From contig JAFUBX010000001.1 in NCBI GenBank assembly GCA_017459985.1, forward strand, positions 62,001 through 126,000: a stretch of DNA of 64,000 bases. The letters run 5' to 3'. This document shows, piece after piece, positions 8,232 through 17,043 of this stretch. Source of the DNA: Parasporobacterium sp. GTDB taxonomy: Bacteria > Bacillota > Clostridia > Lachnospirales > Lachnospiraceae. Numbering within the stretch: position 1 is the stretch's first letter; each line of letters opens with the position of its first letter. A program made the position numbers and the translations under genes. Below the pieces are notes generated by a model. The model worked only from the letters and a program-made list of their open reading frames with translations. It was not told the origin of the DNA and ran no database searches.

Positions 8232-9602
8232 TCAAACCTTCGGAAGCTTTTCCAGGGATTTTGCGATCTGCTCATCCGTCGGGATCTCATCCGTCATTTC
8301 GCCGTCGTGGTATTTCTGATAAGCCACCAGATCAAAGTATCCGGTTCCGGTCAGTCCGAAAAGAATGGTCTTCTCTTCCCCGGTCTCTCTGCATTTCAGG
8401 GCTTCATCAATGGCCACACGGATCGCATGGGAGCTTTCCGGTGCCGGAAGGATGCCTTCCACCCGGGCAAATTCTTCCGCGGCTTCAAAGACACTGGTCT
8501 GCTCCACGCTGGTGGCTTCCATGAATCCGTCATGATACAGCTGAGACAGGATCGTGCTCATTCCGTGGAACCGCAGACCGCCGGCGTGGTTGGGCGAAGG
8601 AATGAAGTCGCATCCCAGCGTATACATCTTTGCCAGCGGGCAGATCATTCCGGTATCGCAGAAATCATAAGCAAATGTGCCCCTGGTAAAACTCGGGCAG
8701 GAGGCCGGCTCAACGGCAACGATCCGATAATCCGCTTCTCCTCTTAACTTTTCACCCATGAATGGAGCGATCAGTCCGCCCAGGTTGGAACCGCCGCCGG
8801 CACATCCGATGATGATATCCGGTTTGATCCCGTATTTGTCCATGGCAATCTTGCTTTCCAGACCGATCACGGACTGATGCAGGAGCACCTGATTCAGCAC
8901 ACTGCCGAGTACATAACGGTATCCCGGATTGGAGGTTGCCACTTCAACGGCTTCTGAGATCGCGCATCCCAGGCTGCCGGTGGTTCCCGGATGCTCTGCC
9001 AGGATCTTTCTTCCGATCTGCGTCGTATCAGAGGGAGACGGAACCACGGAGGCTCCGTAGGTTCTCATCACTTCCCGCCGGAAGGGCTTTTGCTCATAAG
9101 ACACCTTTACCATGTAGACCTTGCAGTCCAGTCCGAAGTAGGAGCACGCCATGGAAAGTGCCGTTCCCCATTGTCCGGCTCCGGTTTCTGTGGTTACGCC
9201 TTTGAGGCCCTGTTTCTTTGCGTAATAGGCCTGGGCAATGGCGGAATTCAGTTTGTGGCTTCCGCTGGTATTGTTGCCTTCGAATTTATAATAGATCTTT
9301 GCCGGGGTTTTCAGCTTTTCTTCCAGGCAGTATGCCCTGACCAGCGGCGAGGGACGGTACATCTTATAGAAATTCCGGATCTCCTCCGGGATCTCGATGT
9401 ATGCGGTCTGGTCGTCCAGTTCCTGCTCCACGAGTTCCTTACAGAATACCGGTTCAAGTTCTTCGGCGCTCAGGGGCTGGCCGGTTCCCGGATTCAGCAG
9501 CGGAGCCGGTTTGTTTTCCATGTCAGCCCGGAGATTGTACCAGGTCTTCGGCATCTCGTCCTCATTCAGGTAAATTTTGTAAGGGATGTTTCTGTCGCTC
9601 AT
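8232..9602 (-). CDS. trpB: Tryptophan synthase beta-like, pyridoxal phosphate dependent (TrpB2 type)
   Basis: This 456-residue enzyme joins indole and serine to make tryptophan. The start is ATG 9602, eight bases after AAAGGAGG; the longer open frame upstream runs through the T-box leader and is not coding. The PLP lysine lies in GSHKLNSA, the TrpB hallmark. The phosphate-binding loop reads GCAGGGSNLGG. Length and the extended N-terminus with an RPSPLVRA motif fit the TrpB2 class, which often works without TrpA. No trpA, trpE or other Trp biosynthesis gene is nearby. The enzyme probably salvages indole while the linked ABC system imports tryptophan or indole. Confidence 0.92.
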   Translation of the reverse strand: MSDRNIPYKIYLNEDEMPKTWYNLRADMENKPAPLLNPGTGQPLSAEELEPVFCKELVEQELDDQTAYIEIPEEIRNFYKMYRPSPLVRAYCLEEKLKTPAKIYYKFEGNNTSGSHKLNSAIAQAYYAKKQGLKGVTTETGAGQWGTALSMACSYFGLDCKVYMVKVSYEQKPFRREVMRTYGASVVPSPSDTTQIGRKILAEHPGTTGSLGCAISEAVEVATSNPGYRYVLGSVLNQVLLHQSVIGLESKIAMDKYGIKPDIIIGCAGGGSNLGGLIAPFMGEKLRGEADYRIVAVEPASCPSFTRGTFAYDFCDTGMICPLAKMYTLGCDFIPSPNHAGGLRFHGMSTILSQLYHDGFMEATSVEQTSVFEAAEEFARVEGILPAPESSHAIRVAIDEALKCRETGEEKTILFGLTGTGYFDLVAYQKYHDGEMTDEIPTDEQIAKSLEKLPKV

Positions 9603-9653
9603 TTTGTTTCCTCCTTTTGAAGATGATTTCCGAACAGGTCCCTGACACATAAA

Positions 9654-9926
9654 AAGACCTGTCCCTACATACACTGCTGGGACAGGTCTGTTATAAACCT
9701 GCGGTGCCACCCGGCTTGATACAATACTGTATCCACTCATGCATACCATCATATGCTGACCCTTGGTCACGGGAGGCCAATTCCCGTCGCCCATACTCTG
9801 TCTGTCAGGACATTTCTGTTTGCCCTCGAAAGTCCATTCCTCCCTGTGTTATCTGCTGCAATCTCACCAGCTGCAGCTCTCTCATAGATAAGAGGCAGGG
9901 GCTACTACTCTTTCTCATCGGTTTAT
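9654..9926 (-). promoter_or_regulatory. Tryptophan-specific T-box riboswitch with terminator/antiterminator
   Basis: The minus-strand leader has the T-box sequence AAGCCGGGTGGCACCGCAGG (9698-9717). A stem I apical region of the AGAGAGCTGC...GGTGAGATTGCAGC type follows the start, and a specifier segment GGAATGGAC places TGG (Trp) at 9834-9836. The intrinsic terminator AGACCTGTCCC/GGGACAGGTCT with a T run lies at about 9650-9689. Uncharged tRNA-Trp should pair with the specifier and the T-box bulge and allow read-through into trpB and the importer genes. Confidence 0.93.
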
Positions 9927-9932
9927 TGCATT

Positions 9933-9961
9933 ACTCTATCAAAGTTTTTCTCACCTGTCAA
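9933..9961 (-). promoter_or_regulatory. Promoter of the T-box/trpB operon, overlapping the flippase stop codon
   Basis: TTGACA at 9956-9961, a 17-bp spacer, TAGAGT at 9933-9938. The -35 box includes the TGA stop of the upstream flippase gene, so the two units are fused end to end with no spacer. Confidence 0.75.
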
Positions 9962-11019
9962 CCATAATTTTTATTTTTTTCCGTTACCGGTCTGCGGCCT
10001 TTCCTCAGACGGTCCCGGATCTGGATCGCAGCTCCGAGGAAGATCCAGCTGTAATAGCACAGAGCTCTCCAGACCAGCATTCCCCAGAAAACAGCCCCGC
10101 CGGACAGGGTATCAAATACCATATAAAACGAGGCCTCCGCGGCTCCGGAATTGCCCGGAGTAAAGATAATCGTAATGGCCGCGTAAATATAAACCACTCT
10201 GCAGAAACATTCCACAAACCCCATGCTGGCGCCGAAGAACTTCAGAACAAAGAAGGGCATGCACATAAACGCCAGCTGATAGATCAGCGAAAGGCCGAAT
10301 ACAATGAATATCTGGCTGTTGCTTCTCCCGAAGGCCCGCAGAGCATCGGTATAGGACTGCAGGGAATGAATCGCCTTTTCGCTGGTGGCTTCCGGATCCT
10401 TGATAATATGGATCTTTCCGAGCATCCGGGTTCCCCATCCCACGATGGCCTCCAAAGGCTTAGGGGCAATAGCGAAGAAGATAATGCATGCAGGGATAAA
10501 TGCATAGAACACGAGCCCGATAATCGCCGTCACCCGGACTGCGACCAGCTGTTCCAGGAATCGTTCTCCGAAGATCATGGTAACGATTCCGATCAGGACA
10601 AAGGCGAACTGCAGGCCCAGAAATCCAATGATCGGAAGCCCTCCGGATGTCCCCGGATCACATCCGTGGGAACTGAGGTAGTACATCTGAAATCCCTGCC
10701 CGCCAGCTCCTGCCGGTGTCAGATTGTCATAATATTTCCCGATCACAGCAACAGAGAACCCCAAAGATCTCCGGTGTTTCGCAATCTTTCCCCGAAGGAG
10801 GTAGGAATATTTGAGGGTTTCGCATAGCAGAGCAAGAAGAAAGCAGCCGATGGCGCAGAAAAGGAAAAGGACATTAAAAGAACCTTTTTCAAGATGTCTG
10901 TCCTTCTCCCCTCCGAATTCCATTATTGCGATCACAGCTACGACGACCAGACTGAAAGCAAAAAATGCAGCGGTTACGATATTGCTTTTTTTTGATTTTT
11001 TCCCGCTTTCTTCCTTCAT
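9958..11019 (-). CDS. YbhN/MprF-type flippase-like integral membrane protein
   Basis: This 353-residue protein has seven to eight membrane segments after a lysine-rich N-terminus. The signatures ETLKYSYLLRG, IGKYYDNLTPAGAGGQGFQMYYL and FTPGNSGAAEASFYM are typical of the lysylphosphatidylglycerol synthase TM region (COG0392). That family is proposed to flip or bind lipids. The soluble aminoacyl-transfer domain of MprF is missing, so lipid aminoacylation is unlikely. The ATG at 11019 with GGAG five bases upstream is preferred over the GTG two codons earlier. The promoter region contains a 10-bp inverted repeat that may be an operator. The lipid substrate is unknown. Confidence 0.82.
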   Translation of the reverse strand: MKEESGKKSKKSNIVTAAFFAFSLVVVAVIAIMEFGGEKDRHLEKGSFNVLFLFCAIGCFLLALLCETLKYSYLLRGKIAKHRRSLGFSVAVIGKYYDNLTPAGAGGQGFQMYYLSSHGCDPGTSGGLPIIGFLGLQFAFVLIGIVTMIFGERFLEQLVAVRVTAIIGLVFYAFIPACIIFFAIAPKPLEAIVGWGTRMLGKIHIIKDPEATSEKAIHSLQSYTDALRAFGRSNSQIFIVFGLSLIYQLAFMCMPFFVLKFFGASMGFVECFCRVVYIYAAITIIFTPGNSGAAEASFYMVFDTLSGGAVFWGMLVWRALCYYSWIFLGAAIQIRDRLRKGRRPVTEKNKNYG

Positions 11020-11030
11020 TCGCACTCCAA

Positions 11031-11070
11031 CCGGAAACTAAAAGATATTATATTATATCATAGTTTCCGG
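11031..11070 (-). promoter_or_regulatory. Inverted repeat embracing the flippase promoter
   Basis: Perfect 10-bp arms CCGGAAACTA (11031-11040) and TAGTTTCCGG (11061-11070) are separated by 20 AT-rich bases that include TATAAT on the minus strand. A weak -35 (TTTACT, 16 bp upstream of that -10) lies beyond the right arm. The arrangement looks like an operator for an unidentified regulator. Confidence 0.55.
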
Positions 11071-11136
11071 TGCAGTAAATAACCCGTTCCGGGATAAACC
11101 GTTAAGAAATCATGAAGAATCCATGACAATTTTTTA

Positions 11137-11757
11137 TCAATTATCCAGAAGTTTGTCCAGCAGCCCGGAAAGAGTTTCCTTCTCTTCTTCTGTCAGCGCG
11201 GAAAACACATTCTGAAAGGCCTCCGCCCGCTCATCCTCGATCTCTGCCGCTCTTGCTGTGCCTTTTTCAGTAAGGAACAGCAGTGTGGCCCGTTTATCCG
11301 CCGGATCAACCTTTCGCTCAATATATCCCGTACTTTCCAGCTTATTGATCAGTTCTGATGCTGAGGACTGATTGATCCCCGCCTTTTGGGCGACTTCCTT
11401 CTGCCGGATCCCATCCGGCTGTTCTCCGATCAGACGCAGAAGAAACTCTCTGGACAGCGGCGGTCTTCTCATCATACCCGGGCCCCCACCTGCGGGCGGA
11501 AATCCCGGTCCCATTCCCGGACGCGGTCCCATCCCGGGTCCCGGTTCCATGCATGGCCCTGATCCCATACCCTGCTGTGGGAACTGGCCGGCGTCTCTTC
11601 CCGGATGAAAGCATCCATCTGTCCTGTGTCCGCCGGAATGGAGCCCCGGCTGCATCTGCGGATGGAATCCCGGTCCGTGTCCGGTCATCCTGCTCCGGGC
11701 CTTTCTCTGAAACAGCATCAGTTTTCTCATTAATTCCGCATCATTTATTTTTGACAT
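11137..11757 (-). CDS. MarR-family regulator with Pro/Gly/Met-rich insertion
   Basis: This 206-residue protein starts at ATG 11757, seven bases after AGGAGG; an ATG seven codons upstream overlaps that ribosome binding site and is rejected. Residues ~1-22 form a helix typical of MarR N-termini. They are followed by ~70 residues of low complexity rich in Pro, Gly, Met and His (repeated PGMGP), then a winged helix (GIRQKEVAQKAGINQSSASELINKLE, wing residues DPADKRATLLFLT) and a C-terminal dimer helix. The Met/His-rich insert could bind metal such as copper or just be a flexible spacer. Two identical palindromes at its promoter suggest autoregulation. Targets besides itself are unknown. Confidence 0.85.
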   Translation of the reverse strand: MSKINDAELMRKLMLFQRKARSRMTGHGPGFHPQMQPGLHSGGHRTDGCFHPGRDAGQFPQQGMGSGPCMEPGPGMGPRPGMGPGFPPAGGGPGMMRRPPLSREFLLRLIGEQPDGIRQKEVAQKAGINQSSASELINKLESTGYIERKVDPADKRATLLFLTEKGTARAAEIEDERAEAFQNVFSALTEEEKETLSGLLDKLLDN

Positions 11758-11783
11758 CTGTAATCCTCCTGTATTCATTTATT

Positions 11784-11842
11784 TCGGTACCGATGCATTT
11801 ATATCATAAACCGGCTTCTCTGTCAATATATATCGGTACCGA
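11784..11842 (-). promoter_or_regulatory. marR-type gene promoter flanked by two identical 10-bp palindromes
   Basis: The perfect palindrome TCGGTACCGA occurs at 11784-11793 and 11833-11842. Between them, on the minus strand, is TTGACA (11821-11826), a 17-bp spacer and TATAAA (11798-11803). One operator covers the start site and one lies just upstream of the -35. This is the layout expected for autorepression by the MarR protein encoded downstream. Confidence 0.8.
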
Positions 11843-11883
11843 ATCATCTATAGTTTATCAAAAGGCTGTTAGTTATATTTTAC

Positions 11884-11912
11884 TTGACGTTTCCTAACAA
11901 TGCTTATATAGT
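11884..11912 (+). promoter_or_regulatory. Plus-strand sigma-A type promoter
   Basis: TTGACG (11884-11889), 17-bp spacer, TATAGT (11907-11912). The predicted start is near 11919, where an ATG also begins. Confidence 0.65.
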
Positions 11913-11918
11913 GTTCTC

Positions 11919-11991
11919 ATGAGACAAATATTCCAAAAACTGATCGTAATTATTATGGCCGGAGGCACGAAAAAGTGCTCCGGCCTTTTTT
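11919..11991 (+). ncRNA. Candidate short transcript ending in an intrinsic terminator
   Basis: Seventy-odd bases run from the predicted start site to a GC-rich hairpin (GGCCGGA...GCAC at 11957-11968 with GTGCTCCGGCC at 11975-11985) followed by six T. The gene remnant behind it has its own ribosome binding site. The transcript could be a small RNA or an attenuated leader. A 33-codon frame begins exactly at 11919 but runs through the terminator stem, so coding is doubtful. Confidence 0.45.
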
Positions 11992-12050
11992 ATTGCTGTC
12001 ATACATATTACACGGCCTGACAGGTCTGGTTTTACAAGAAGGAGAATCGC

Positions 12051-12571
12051 ATGACAAGTATCCTGAATCTGAAGAACCGAAGTCTTTATCTGAAAAAAAG
12101 AATCAGAAAACCGGAACAGATCTTAGCAGTATCACCGCCTGGAAAACTTTATATCAAAAAGAATGGTCAATGCAGCCATATCGCCGGAATGAAAAATACC
12201 CCGAAGGGCTGAAATACTCTACGATTATCCCTGATCTGAAGGTTCGGAGCAAAGCAGAAGCTGATCTGGTCAGCAGGTATTGTCATTTCAATATTCCGTT
12301 CCGTTATGAAGAAGTGAATATCATAAACGGGGAAGCTTTGGCGATCGACTTCACATTGTTGAATATAGTCTCCGGAAGAAAACTGTATTGGGATCATCGG
12401 GGATTGTCGGATGATCCGGGATATCTTAAGAAAGTACATCATTGTGAAAAGCTATATCTGGAAGCCGGGATCATTCCCTGGGTCAACATGATCGTCACCA
12501 CAGAAACAAAAGATGCTCCGCTGGATCTTCAATGGGTTGATACACTGATTGAATTTTTTCTATTGTCCTGA
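12051..12571 (+). pseudogene. Frameshifted and shortened gene of a nuclease-like hypothetical family
   Basis: ATG 12051 follows AGAAGGAGAATCGC and opens a 53-codon frame (MTSILNLKNRSLYLKKRI, then PPGKLYIKKNGQ) that stops at 12210-12212. A second frame, shifted by one base, carries the rest to 12571 with YSTIIPDLKVRSKAEADLV, IPFRYEE, AIDFTLL and GRKLYWDHRG. Together they resemble a clostridial hypothetical family whose C-terminal part has a VRSK-E / PDF / YWEH pattern reminiscent of PD-(D/E)XK nucleases. Here the reading frame is broken around 12190-12210. The middle domain appears deleted, and the acidic residue of YWEH is Asp. The remnant is unlikely to be functional. Confidence 0.6.
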
Positions 12572-12616
12572 GCTGTTCTCATGTGGAATTCCTGCGAACA
12601 GGACTTCTTCTCATAT

Positions 12617-12807
12617 TTCGCACACCAGCCGGCTGCGATATTTCAGGTTATGCCCATTTCGCACTGTACAAGACTGCGAAATATAGTTGTCTGTTATCTT
12701 CGCACAAAGTCACGTCACGCGGGGTTGCGAAATATTATTTCCACCCCTCTTCGCACAAAACCACACCGAGCGGAGTTTCGAAATACGATTTCCAGCCCTC
12801 TTCGCAC
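12617..12807. repeat. Ladder of TTCGCAC...TGCGAA repeat units
   Basis: TTCGCAC occurs at 12617, 12658, 12699, 12750 and 12801, giving steps of 41, 41, 51 and 51 bp. Most units also contain a matching TGCGAA or TTCGAA about 10-25 bp downstream, so each unit can fold into a small hairpin. The last units share TTTCCA-CCC-TCTTCGCACAAAA. No coding function is evident. This fills most of the 320-bp gap between the gene remnant and tuf. Confidence 0.7.
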
Positions 12808-12844
12808 AAAACATGGGAAAGCACAGCACTCGCCTTCCGTGCAC

Positions 12845-12880
12845 ATAAAAACAGCCGTACTCCTATGAGTACGGCTGTTT
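12845..12880 (-). terminator. Terminator of the tuf transcript
   Basis: Fourteen-base arms AAACAGCCGTACTC (12849-12862) and complement (12867-12880), 4-base loop, with TTTTAT following on the minus strand, 15 bp past the tuf stop. Confidence 0.85.
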
Positions 12881-12894
12881 GTAATTTCATTGGA

Positions 12895-14085
12895 TCACTC
12901 AATAATAGTAGCGACCTTGCCGGAACCAACGGTACGTCCGCCTTCACGGATAGCGAAGCCTAAGCCCTGCTCCATAGCGATCGGGTGGATCAGTTCAACT
13001 GTGATTTCTACGTTGTCACCAGGCATGCACATCTCAACGCCTGCCGGCAGATTGCAGACACCGGTAACGTCGGTTGTTCTGAAATAGAACTGCGGTCTGT
13101 AGTTATTGAAGAACGGGGTATGACGTCCGCCTTCTTCTTTGGTCAGAACGTAAACCTGGCCTGTGAACTTGGTGTGGCAGGTAACTGTATTCGGCTTGCA
13201 GATAACCTGTCCACGCTCGATTTCTTTTCTGTCAATACCACGAAGCAGGCAGCCTACGTTATCACCGGCCTGGCCTTCATCAAGGAGCTTTCTGAACATC
13301 TCAATACCTGTGCAGACAGTGCTCATCTTCTCTTCCTTGATACCAACGATTTCTACCGGATCCTGAACATGGATCACACCACGCTCAATACGTCCTGTAG
13401 CAACAGTACCACGTCCTGTGATGGTGAAAACGTCCTCAACAGGCATCAGGAACGGCTTATCTGTATCACGTACCGGATCCGGGATGTAAGCATCAACTGC
13501 TTCCATCAGTTCGATAACCTTATCCTGCCATGCTGCATCGCCTTCCAGAGCCTTTAAAGCGGAGCCGCGGATGATCGGGGTGTCATCTCCCGGGAATCCG
13601 TACTCGTCAAGAAGCTCTCTGACGTCCATTTCAACCAGCTCTAACAGTTCTTCGTCATCAACCATATCGCACTTGTTCAGGAATACTACGATGTAAGGTA
13701 CACCGACCTGACGGGAAAGAAGAACGTGCTCCTTTGTCTGAGCCATAACACCGTCGGTAGCTGCAACAACCAGGATGGTTCCGTCCATCTGAGCAGCACC
13801 GGTGATCATGTTCTTAACGTAGTCAGCGTGTCCCGGGCAGTCAACGTGTGCATAGTGACGGTTCGGGGTCTCATACTCAACGTGTGCGGTGGAGATCGTT
13901 ATACCACGGGCTCTCTCTTCCGGAGCCTTGTCGATCTGATCGAATGCAACGAAATCGCCCAGTCCGTAACGCTCATGAAGAGTCTTTGTGATAGCAGCTG
14001 TTAATGTTGTTTTACCATGGTCAACGTGTCCGATGGTACCGATATTACAATGTGTCTTACCTCTTTCGAATTTAGCTTTTGCCAT
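12895..14085 (-). CDS. tuf: Translation elongation factor Tu
   Basis: This 396-residue GTPase brings aminoacyl-tRNA to the ribosomal A site. The start is ATG 14085 after GGAGGAAACAGGAAA; the upstream extension of the frame is not coding. The P-loop [10 protein letters not shown], the switch II motif DCPGHADY and the NKCD motif are intact. Domains 2 and 3 are full length, ending with [15 protein letters not shown]. It is the last gene of the str group and has its own promoter in the 139-bp gap behind fusA. A strong terminator follows. Confidence 0.99.
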   Translation of the reverse strand: MAKAKFERGKTHCNIGTIGHVDHGKTTLTAAITKTLHERYGLGDFVAFDQIDKAPEERARGITISTAHVEYETPNRHYAHVDCPGHADYVKNMITGAAQMDGTILVVAATDGVMAQTKEHVLLSRQVGVPYIVVFLNKCDMVDDEELLELVEMDVRELLDEYGFPGDDTPIIRGSALKALEGDAAWQDKVIELMEAVDAYIPDPVRDTDKPFLMPVEDVFTITGRGTVATGRIERGVIHVQDPVEIVGIKEEKMSTVCTGIEMFRKLLDEGQAGDNVGCLLRGIDRKEIERGQVICKPNTVTCHTKFTGQVYVLTKEEGGRHTPFFNNYRPQFYFRTTDVTGVCNLPAGVEMCMPGDNVEITVELIHPIAMEQGLGFAIREGGRTVGSGKVATIIE

Positions 14086-14173
14086 TTTCCTGTTTCCTCC
14101 TTGAAAATTCATACCCTTACGGGCCATTGTTGGGACCCGCAATGGGTCAAATTCTTAAATAAGGCCGAATATC

Positions 14174-14202
14174 ATTATATTAAATATTCACGCTGTTTTC
14201 AA
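14174..14202 (-). promoter_or_regulatory. Internal promoter for tuf
   Basis: TTGAAA (14197-14202), 17-bp spacer, TATAAT (14174-14179) in the fusA-tuf gap. The ~80-base leader can form a small hairpin around GACCC-ATTGC-GGGTC before the ribosome binding site. Confidence 0.8.
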
Positions 14203-14224
14203 GCATTTACATCGGCCGATTGCA

Positions 14225-16339
14225 TTATTTTTTCACATTTATGATCTTGTCCTGAACAGATTTCGGGACTCTCTCATATCTTTCAAAGAACATGGAGTAA
14301 TTTCCACGTCCCTGGGTCTTGGAACGAAGGTCCGTTGCATAACCGAACATCTCGGACAGCGGAACAAATCCTTTGATCATCCGGCCTCCGCCGATATCCT
14401 CCATGCCTTCGATCCGGCCTCTCCGTCCATTGATGTCGCCGATGACATCGCCCATATACTCTTCCGGTGTATTGACTTCAACCTTCATGATCGGCTCCAG
14501 AAGAACGGACTCGCCCTTGGACATTGCATCCTTGAACGCAAGGGATCCCGCAATGTGGAACGCCATCTCCGAAGAGTCAACCTCGTGATAGGATCCGTCG
14601 AAAACGGTTGCCTTCACGCCCAGAACCGGGAATCCTGCCAGGATACCTGCCTTGGCAGCTTCTTCGATTCCTTCGCCGACTGCCGGGATATATTCCTTCG
14701 GAATCGCGCCGCCGACAATCTCCGAATTGAATTCAAAGGTCTTCTCGCCGTTGGGATCCATTGGCTCGAAACGAACCTTACAGTGACCATACTGTCCGCG
14801 TCCGCCGGACTGCTTGGCGTACTTGCTGTCCACTTCCACCGTCTTGGTAAAGGTCTCTTTGTAGGCAACCTGCGGGGCGCCGACATTGGCCTCCACCTTG
14901 AACTCACGGAGCAGCCGGTCTACGATAATCTCCAGATGGAGTTCGCCCATACCTGCAATGATCGTCTGGCCGGTATCGGTATTGGTATATACCTTGAAGG
15001 TCGGATCTTCTTCGCCCAGCTTCTGAAGAGCTTCGCCCATCTTCTGCTGGCCTGCCTTGGTCTTCGGCTCGATTGCGACCTCGATAACCGGCTCCGGAAA
15101 TTCCATGGACTCCAGAATTACCGGATGTGCTTCATCACAGATGGTATCACCTGTGGTGGTGTTCTTGAAACCTACGACTGCCGCAATATCACCGGAGTAA
15201 ACCTTTTCCAGTTCCGCACGCTTATTGGCATGCATCTGCAGGATACGGCCGGCACGTTCCTTCTTGCCCTTGGTGGCATTCAGGATGTAAGATCCGGAAT
15301 TCATGGTTCCGGAGTAAACTCTGACATAGGCCAGCTTTCCTACAAACGGGTCTGTCATAATCTTGAATGCGAGTGCGGAGAAGGGTTCCTCATCCGAAGA
15401 GTGACGGACGATCTCCCTGCCGTCCAGATCAACGCCCTGAATTGCCGGGACATCCACCGGTGACGGCATAAACTCGATGACTGCATCCAGGAGCTTCTGG
15501 ACGCCCTTATTGCGGTATGCGGTTCCGCAGCAGACGGGAACTGCTCTTCCTTCGCAGGTTCCTTTTCTCAGAGCGGCTTTCAGCTGCTCGGTTGTAATTT
15601 CTTCACCCTCAAGGTATGCCATCGTCAGATCATCATCCAGTTCACAGATCTTTTCGATCATGTCATCGTGGTAGATTTCCGACTGATCCTTCATCTCATC
15701 GGGGATCGGAACGATAGAAATGTTGTCGCCCTTCTCGTCGTTGTAAATATAAGCCTGCATCTCGAACAGATCCACGATTCCGACAAAGGTGTCCTCTGCT
15801 CCGATCGGAAGCTGGATCGGGATTGCGTTCTTGCCCAGACGGCTCTTGATCATGCTGACAGCATTATAGAAATTTGCGCCCATGATATCCATCTTATTGA
15901 TGAATGCCATTCTCGGGACATTGTACTTGTCAGCCTGTCTCCAGACGTTTTCCGACTGCGGTTCCACACCGCCCTTTGCGCAGAATACACCTACGGCTCC
16001 GTCAAGAACACGCAGGGAACGTTCCACTTCTACCGTGAAGTCAACATGGCCCGGAGTATCAATGATATTGATACGGTGCTCCAGCGCACCCGGTGCCGGT
16101 TTGGTTTCTTTTTCCAGAGTCCAATGGCATGTCGTTGCTGCAGAAGTAATGGTGATTCCACGCTCCTGTTCCTGCTCCATCCAATCCATGGTAGCAGTTC
16201 CTTCATGAGTGTCTCCGATCTTATAGTTTACGCCGGTATAATAAAGGATACGCTCGGTGAGGGTGGTCTTTCCGGCATCAATATGAGCCATGATACCGAT
16301 ATTTCTTGTTCTCTCCAGCGGATATTCTCTTCCTGCCAT
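14225..16339 (-). CDS. fusA: Translation elongation factor G
   Basis: This 704-residue translocase moves tRNA and mRNA on the ribosome after peptide bond formation. The N-terminal GTPase domain shows [24 protein letters not shown] and NKMD. The C-terminal part carries the domain IV segment [12 protein letters not shown] and the domain V segment [18 protein letters not shown]. Length matches the bacterial family. It lies 12 bp after rpsG, and AGGAGG precedes the ATG. The gene is expected to be co-transcribed with rpsL and rpsG. Confidence 0.99.
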   Translation of the reverse strand: MAGREYPLERTRNIGIMAHIDAGKTTLTERILYYTGVNYKIGDTHEGTATMDWMEQEQERGITITSAATTCHWTLEKETKPAPGALEHRINIIDTPGHVDFTVEVERSLRVLDGAVGVFCAKGGVEPQSENVWRQADKYNVPRMAFINKMDIMGANFYNAVSMIKSRLGKNAIPIQLPIGAEDTFVGIVDLFEMQAYIYNDEKGDNISIVPIPDEMKDQSEIYHDDMIEKICELDDDLTMAYLEGEEITTEQLKAALRKGTCEGRAVPVCCGTAYRNKGVQKLLDAVIEFMPSPVDVPAIQGVDLDGREIVRHSSDEEPFSALAFKIMTDPFVGKLAYVRVYSGTMNSGSYILNATKGKKERAGRILQMHANKRAELEKVYSGDIAAVVGFKNTTTGDTICDEAHPVILESMEFPEPVIEVAIEPKTKAGQQKMGEALQKLGEEDPTFKVYTNTDTGQTIIAGMGELHLEIIVDRLLREFKVEANVGAPQVAYKETFTKTVEVDSKYAKQSGGRGQYGHCKVRFEPMDPNGEKTFEFNSEIVGGAIPKEYIPAVGEGIEEAAKAGILAGFPVLGVKATVFDGSYHEVDSSEMAFHIAGSLAFKDAMSKGESVLLEPIMKVEVNTPEEYMGDVIGDINGRRGRIEGMEDIGGGRMIKGFVPLSEMFGYATDLRSKTQGRGNYSMFFERYERVPKSVQDKIINVKK

Positions 16340-16351
16340 CTTTCCTCCTGA

Positions 16352-16852
<501 letters not shown>

Positions 16853-16934
16853 TCATCGGTACTCACTTTTGGTGTCGGTGCCGGACATAATAGAAAGATA
16901 GGATCTATCTTAAGAACTGATCAATGTTCCGGAT

Positions 16935-16964
16935 CATATGCGCTCCCCGAAAGGAGTGCATATG
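16935..16964. repeat. Inverted repeat in the rpsL-rpsG spacer
   Basis: Twelve-base arms CATATGCGCTCC (16935-16946) and GGAGTGCATATG (16953-16964) around a 6-base loop, with a single non-Watson-Crick pair. No T tract follows on the minus strand, so it is not an ordinary terminator. It may be a regulatory RNA stem for S7 or a DNA site. Confidence 0.6.
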
Positions 16965-17043
16965 ACGGCAGAGCATCTTTTATAAAGAATAATATGTTCC
17001 AGCAACCAATGTTCAATTGTAAGTTTTGCGTGGTTTGTTATCG

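Noticed and set aside
9603-9794. Upstream extension of the trpB frame
   Set aside because: It reads through the T-box terminator and antiterminator; ATG 9602 has a strong ribosome binding site and the family length fits.
11919-12020. Coding frame of 33 codons with a Cys-rich end
   Set aside because: It passes through a strong intrinsic terminator, so the downstream part would rarely be transcribed; kept only as a remark on the short transcript.
11975-12050. GTG-started extension of the gene-remnant frame
   Set aside because: It begins inside the terminator stem, has no ribosome binding site, and the ATG at 12051 in another frame is better placed.
12617-12807. CRISPR array
   Set aside because: Repeat cores are only 7-13 bp, units vary, spacing is uneven and no cas genes are near.
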